NCBI GenBank assembly: GCA_964479045.1
Contig: CAYZJI010000003.1
Coordinates: 124,001-188,000, forward strand
DNA from: 2-02-FULL-47-50 sp964479045
GTDB taxonomy: Bacteria; Pseudomonadota; Gammaproteobacteria; Eutrophobiales; Eutrophobiaceae
DNA length: 64,000 nucleotides
Direction: 5' to 3'
The notes under the pieces are model-generated. The model did not search any database. It worked only from the letters and a program-made list of their open reading frames with translations, and had not been told where the DNA came from. Numbering within the stretch: the stretch's first letter is position 1; each line of letters starts with the position of its first letter. Made by a program: the position numbers and the translations under genes. Below are positions 60,380 through 64,000 of the stretch, one piece after another.

Positions 60380-61150
60380 TTAACAACCGTATTTTCCGGT
60401 AAACCGGTCAACAATTTCGAGTAATTGGGCAGGCAAGCGCTGTCGTACTTCAGCCACAAGTTCACGATTGATACTCCGGTAACAGGCCTCGGCGACGGCG
60501 CCGGCAATGCAGGCCATCGTATCACTGTCACCCCCGAGCGAGACTGCATTTCGCACGGCGCTTTCATAATCTGTGGACTCCAGAAAGGCAATGATCGCTT
60601 CCGGGACCGAGCCCTGGCAGCTCACATCAAAGCTGTAATGCGGACGGATTTGATCCAGGGTCCTTTCAAGATTGTAGTGGAACGTATCCTGCAGATAATT
60701 CCGGATTACTATTTTGCTTTCTCCGGTACGGGCCAGATAGATTGTTGCCGCCACCGCCTGTGCACCTTTAATGCCTTCGGCATGATTATGCGTTACCGCA
60801 GCACTGCGTTCTGCTTCGCGCAGGGTTTCTGTGAGTGTGGGGAACGCCCAGCCCACAGGATTGACGCGCATGGCAGAACCATTGCCGTAACTGTTGTAGG
60901 GTTCGGTGTTATCAGAACCGACCCAGCGGGTGAATCCATATCCATAACCCCGGTCCGGATAATTACGATGATAGGTCCTGAACGCAGTTGTGTAATCAAT
61001 ACCGGTCAACAGGACATCGGCCACCGCAACGGAAAGAACCGAATCATCCGTAAAGGTACTGTGTGAGCTGAGCAGGGGGAAGTCCAGTGTTTTGACCGGA
61101 CTCTGTTCATAAACTGAACCGATGATGTCGCCGATAATTGCGCCCAGCAT
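60380..61150 (-). CDS. ADP-ribosylglycohydrolase family protein
   Basis: 256 residues from ATG 61150. Helical DraG/ARH fold with both metal-binding motifs: FTDDSVLSVAVADVL near residue 35 and SLGGDSDTMACIAGAVAEA near residue 210. These enzymes remove ADP-ribose from proteins or nucleic acids. No DraT or ADP-ribosyltransferase gene is nearby, so the target is unknown. Confidence 0.9.
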   Translation of the reverse strand: MLGAIIGDIIGSVYEQSPVKTLDFPLLSSHSTFTDDSVLSVAVADVLLTGIDYTTAFRTYHRNYPDRGYGYGFTRWVGSDNTEPYNSYGNGSAMRVNPVGWAFPTLTETLREAERSAAVTHNHAEGIKGAQAVAATIYLARTGESKIVIRNYLQDTFHYNLERTLDQIRPHYSFDVSCQGSVPEAIIAFLESTDYESAVRNAVSLGGDSDTMACIAGAVAEACYRSINRELVAEVRQRLPAQLLEIVDRFTGKYGC

Positions 61151-61171
61151 CGCCAAACCATTACCGGGCCG

Positions 61172-61537
61172 TCAGCGGCCGAATCCGCCAGGAGGAAATT
61201 TCGTCCGCTTTTCGAAATGATCGATGATGAAGGTCGTCAGCACTTCTTCATAACTGATGACCGGCTTCATTTCACATTGATCATCCACCCAGGTCATGAT
61301 CGCATCGAGATCCATGTCAGCAGAGATACTGTAGGTTTCCAGCGCAGTGTGGTTATAGGCCGTGATATAGCCCATCAGATAGTCCTTGTACTTGCCATCT
61401 TCACCGGCCGCGCGGGCCAGATTGTAGCTGTGACAGGATTTTTTGCCGACACCCCAGATGGCATAGTTACCCGCGTTGTCGGCAGCGGCGGCCGCGAATG
61501 GCAGGAGCATGAGAATGAGAATTCCATAGATGCGCAT
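61172..61537 (-). CDS. Small exported hypothetical protein
   Basis: 121 residues from ATG 61537 (GAGG nine bases upstream), giving signal peptide MRIYGILILMLLPFAAAAA. Mature part has two cysteines (KKSCHSYN and DDQCEMKP) likely joined in the periplasm, and YLMGYITAYNHTALETYSIS. The layout is similar to HdeA/Rap1a-like small helical periplasmic proteins but I cannot assign a family. Downstream of the aminotransferase on the same strand. Confidence 0.72.
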   Translation of the reverse strand: MRIYGILILMLLPFAAAAADNAGNYAIWGVGKKSCHSYNLARAAGEDGKYKDYLMGYITAYNHTALETYSISADMDLDAIMTWVDDQCEMKPVISYEEVLTTFIIDHFEKRTKFPPGGFGR

Positions 61538-61581
61538 GATGTAAAGCCTCGTTATTCGTAAGTGATGATTGTTTATATGTT

Positions 61582-62733
61582 TCATTTATTTTTAATGATA
61601 CTGTTCAGACCATGAGTCAAACGCCGGATTCCCTCCGCGGCATTGTTTTTATCCAGGGCCCCGTACGAAACTCTCAAGTAGCATCCGTCCATGAGTCCGA
61701 AGGTACCGCCGGGGATGGCTGCCACCTGATATTCGCGGATTAGACGACGCAGGACAGTCATGTCATCCAGATCGGTAGCAAGCTTAAGCAGAAAATAAAA
61801 TGCCCCCTCGCTCTTCGAAACACTGCATATATTACTGATCGATTGCAGGCCGGAAAGCATAATCGTACGGATGTCATGAAGCAATCCAAGTTTGTCCCGG
61901 CACCAGGCCGACCCAGCTGATAATGCGCCCAGGGCAGCATATTGGGAGGCCACCGGTGGGCAGATCAGATTGGTGTCCTGGACTTTCAGCACCGCTTCAT
62001 GGAGATGATCTGGAATGACCATGTAACCGATACGCCAGTGGGCGAAGCCATAGGCTTTGGAGAGTGAATACAGGGAAATTGTATATTCCGCTGCTCCCGG
62101 CAGACTTGCCGGTGAAAAATGGCGGGCGTTGTCATAGACAAAATATTCATAAGCTTCATCACTGATGTGATAAATGCCATGTTCACGGCAGAGTGTATTG
62201 ATGGACGTGAGGACGGACTGTGGATACACCGCGCCACTGGGATTGTTGGGTGAAATGGTGACGATGGCGCGGGTTTTTGCGGTAATTGCTGTGCGCAGAG
62301 ACGCAGGATCCGGTTGATGGTCCGGTCCGCAGGCCACACACACCGGTGTGCAGCCCGACATTCTGATCGCCATTTCATGATTGAAATAATAGGGGACGGG
62401 CAGAATGATTTCATCGCCGGGAGAGGTGATCGCCAGCACGGCATTCAGAAATGCCATGTTGGAACCGGCAGTGACCATCACTTTGCTGCATCCGTCTGTT
62501 TCAATCCCGTTTTCAGCAAGCAGCTTTTCTGCAAGCGTCTGCCGCAGTTCGGCCAGGCCGCTGGTATCACCATATTTATGCAGGCTGACATCCGGGCCGA
62601 TGCGTTTGAGCTGCTCGTAGACCGCCGGTGGGGGACCGTAATACACCACGCCCTGACCCAGGGAAACAGTGCCGGGATTTTCCGCGATCAGTTCAGCAAC
62701 CACCGGAATGATGGGCGTTTGTACTTCACTCAT
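61582..62733 (-). CDS. PLP-dependent aminotransferase, class I/II
   Basis: 383 residues from ATG 62733 (MSEVQTPIIPVVAELIAENP); ATG 62766 is in frame upstream. Fold-type I pattern: VSLGQGVVYYGPPPAVYEQL, ISPNNPSGAVYPQSVL, SDEAYEYFVYDNARHF and the lysine region YSLSKAYGFAHWRIGYMV, where K binds PLP. The C-terminal arginine for carboxylate binding is in YLRVSYGAL. Amino-acid specificity cannot be told. Confidence 0.92.
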   Translation of the reverse strand: MSEVQTPIIPVVAELIAENPGTVSLGQGVVYYGPPPAVYEQLKRIGPDVSLHKYGDTSGLAELRQTLAEKLLAENGIETDGCSKVMVTAGSNMAFLNAVLAITSPGDEIILPVPYYFNHEMAIRMSGCTPVCVACGPDHQPDPASLRTAITAKTRAIVTISPNNPSGAVYPQSVLTSINTLCREHGIYHISDEAYEYFVYDNARHFSPASLPGAAEYTISLYSLSKAYGFAHWRIGYMVIPDHLHEAVLKVQDTNLICPPVASQYAALGALSAGSAWCRDKLGLLHDIRTIMLSGLQSISNICSVSKSEGAFYFLLKLATDLDDMTVLRRLIREYQVAAIPGGTFGLMDGCYLRVSYGALDKNNAAEGIRRLTHGLNSIIKNK

Positions 62734-62853
62734 GCGTCCTGGTGTATATGAGTCTTTATGGCGCATGAACAATTAACACAATAATACTCTGCTGACAGTT
62801 CAGCAGAAGGTTATGTATCCCCCGCGGGTTTGAGGTTCTGACAACAGGATCGG

Positions 62854-63438
62854 TTACTGCCGGGTGAAGGGCAGTGGCCGGTTACTGAATTGTGCCTTGA
62901 GAAACTCCATCTGGTCAGACAGTATCTTGCGATTGGACAACGCCAGATATTCAGCCCAGTTGGGCACATAGGGCACTGCGAGCAACGGCATTTTCGCTTC
63001 TTCCGGAGTCTTGTTGCCTTTGGAGGTATTGCAGTGACGGCAGGCCGTGACCACGTTTGACCAGCGATCCGTGCCGCCACGTGAGATGGGCAGGACATGA
63101 TCGCGCGTCAGGAAAGACTCACGGTATTCGCCTCCGCAGTACATGCACAGATGGGCATCACGCAGAAACAACTCACGGTTGGTCAGCGGCGGTATATTGC
63201 GTTTCGGATGCTTATGGTGCGTGGAATGTTTGACGGCAATGATCGAATTCACATTCACATAGGAACGTTCACCGGTCAGACGGCTGATGCCACCATTGAT
63301 TTTGAACACGCTGGCACCGGCGGTCCAGCCCACCATGTCACGGCTGTACAGGCACACGGCATCCTGCCAGGGAATCCAGGTAATTGGCGCGCCTGCATTA
63401 TCGAGCCGTAAAATCAAAGGCACCATATTCAGTTCCAT
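62854..63438 (-). CDS. HNH endonuclease
   Basis: 194 residues. A ~90-residue N-terminal part is followed by the HNH core: CMYCGGEYRESFLTRDHVLP, then SRGGTDRWSNVVTACRHCN. Two CxxC pairs bind zinc, and DH...N...H gives the active site. This form, close to genes for general metabolism, is common in proteobacteria as a stand-alone gene; it is not inside an intron or phage here. Role unknown. Confidence 0.92.
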   Translation of the reverse strand: MELNMVPLILRLDNAGAPITWIPWQDAVCLYSRDMVGWTAGASVFKINGGISRLTGERSYVNVNSIIAVKHSTHHKHPKRNIPPLTNRELFLRDAHLCMYCGGEYRESFLTRDHVLPISRGGTDRWSNVVTACRHCNTSKGNKTPEEAKMPLLAVPYVPNWAEYLALSNRKILSDQMEFLKAQFSNRPLPFTRQ

Positions 63439-63590
63439 AACGGGTTGTTAAACTGTTTTTTTGACATCCATTTTTCATGGATGTTTGCTTGCATCATTTG
63501 TGCCATGCATGTTTTATGCTAAACCGGGCATAAAATCAAGTTATTGCACGTTTATCTTAAATTGCATGTTTATCCTGACAGGGGATTTAA

Positions 63591-64000
63591 ATGGATACGA
63601 TAGAAAAACTGATCGAGGTTACGGGCGCCCTGCGCGATCCTGAAAAAGGGTGTCCGTGGCATCGTGAACAGGATTTTTCCAGTATCACCCCCCATACGCT
63701 GGAAGAGGCCTATGAACTCGTGGATGCCATCGGGCGTGGAGACATGCGGGATGTGTGCGATGAACTCGGCGACCTGCTCTTTCATGTCGTATATTACGCA
63801 GGTCTGGCAAAGGAGGCCGGCCATTTTGATTTTAATGACGTGGTTGTGGGAGCAGTAAACAAACAGGAGCGACGGCATCCGCATGTATTTGGCAATGAAA
63901 CCGTTGCAGATGCTGCCGCACAGACGCGGGAGTGGGAGAAACTCAAATCACAGGAACGAGCGGGTGCAGAACCCGCCGGCCTGCTGGATGGTGTCGTGAC
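63591..64000 (+). CDS. mazG: Nucleoside triphosphate pyrophosphohydrolase MazG (3' end outside window)
   Basis: Begins ATG 63591 with AGGGG about six bases upstream; 136 codons are visible before the window ends. MDTIEKLIEVTGALRDPEKG is followed by CPWHREQDFSSI, LEEAYELVDAI and DELGDLLFHVVYYA: the ExxE...ExxD metal motif of MazG. It hydrolyses abnormal or signalling nucleoside triphosphates. Divergent from the HNH gene. Confidence 0.95.
   Translation, partial: MDTIEKLIEVTGALRDPEKGCPWHREQDFSSITPHTLEEAYELVDAIGRGDMRDVCDELGDLLFHVVYYAGLAKEAGHFDFNDVVVGAVNKQERRHPHVFGNETVADAAAQTREWEKLKSQERAGAEPAGLLDGVV

Noticed and set aside
62854..63438. HNH gene as a homing endonuclease or phage remnant
   Set aside because: It is intact, not within an intron or intein, and neighbours are ordinary metabolic genes.
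1..64000. CRISPR array, tRNA or rRNA genes
   Set aside because: No regular 25-40-base repeats with unique spacers and no cloverleaf or rRNA sequence were recognised in the intergenic gaps; the short repeats found have period 7 or are palindromic.

Overview
The window reads as a chromosomal segment of a gammaproteobacterium with methylotroph-type C1 and alcohol metabolism. The gammaproteobacterial call rests on a full-length HrpA, Hsp15, AmpG-like, OprI/Lpp-type lipoprotein and a Vibrio/Shewanella-type TtpC-ExbB-ExbD-TonB cluster. The C1 call rests on PQQ synthesis genes and on a methanopterin/methanofuran-type group (DHPS-like, DUF447, MfnB, pterin carbinolamine dehydratase). Species cannot be named from the sequence alone.

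Layout. 1-2.6 kb: 3' part of an RND efflux permease. 2.7-4 kb: response regulator fused to a Ser/Thr kinase. 4-9 kb (minus): TonB energising operon (DUF3450, TtpC-like, ExbB, ExbD, TonB, TPR). 9.1-11.2 kb: NarL-type two-component pair. 11.3-13.2 kb (minus): beta-propeller and ABC-type binding protein of the PQQ-alcohol-dehydrogenase-associated kind. 13.4-17.5 kb: an operon resembling the aorABCD tungsten aldehyde oxidoreductase of Aromatoleum. 18.4-23.7 kb: porin, SHOCT protein, proline iminopeptidase, folP and a DUF559 nuclease gene inside inverted repeats. 23.7-26.8 kb (minus): pqqBCDE, with pqqD interrupted by an in-frame TAA and no visible pqqA. 27-30.2 kb (plus): methanopterin/methanofuran-type genes, divergent from pqq. 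30.3-40.2 kb: Ada-like repair protein, then a molybdopterin block (moaC, moaDE, moeA, mobB, mobA, fdhD, moaA) and an oxalate/formate-type transporter. 40.2-64 kb: CYTH, AmpG-like, a PP2C-FGE fusion, hrpA, a carboxymuconolactone decarboxylase-Rieske fusion, MoxR-DUF58-transglutaminase, Hsp15, moaB, an L,D-transpeptidase facing an OprI-like lipoprotein, an ADP-ribosylglycohydrolase, an aminotransferase, an HNH nuclease and the start of mazG.

How it fits together (inference). Alcohols would be oxidised by PQQ dehydrogenases encoded elsewhere; aldehydes could be handled by the AOR operon or, for formaldehyde, by the methanopterin route; formate handling is suggested by fdhD and the OFA transporter. 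The pterin-cofactor genes would serve both AOR and formate dehydrogenase.

Intergenic space is rich in repeats: three heptamer arrays that abut stop codons and pair with inverted copies, clusters of small hairpins with GGA loops, a 199-bp MITE-like element with 19-bp inverted ends, and paired G/C-rich palindromes found both with and without a DUF559 gene between them. No rRNA, tRNA or CRISPR array was seen.
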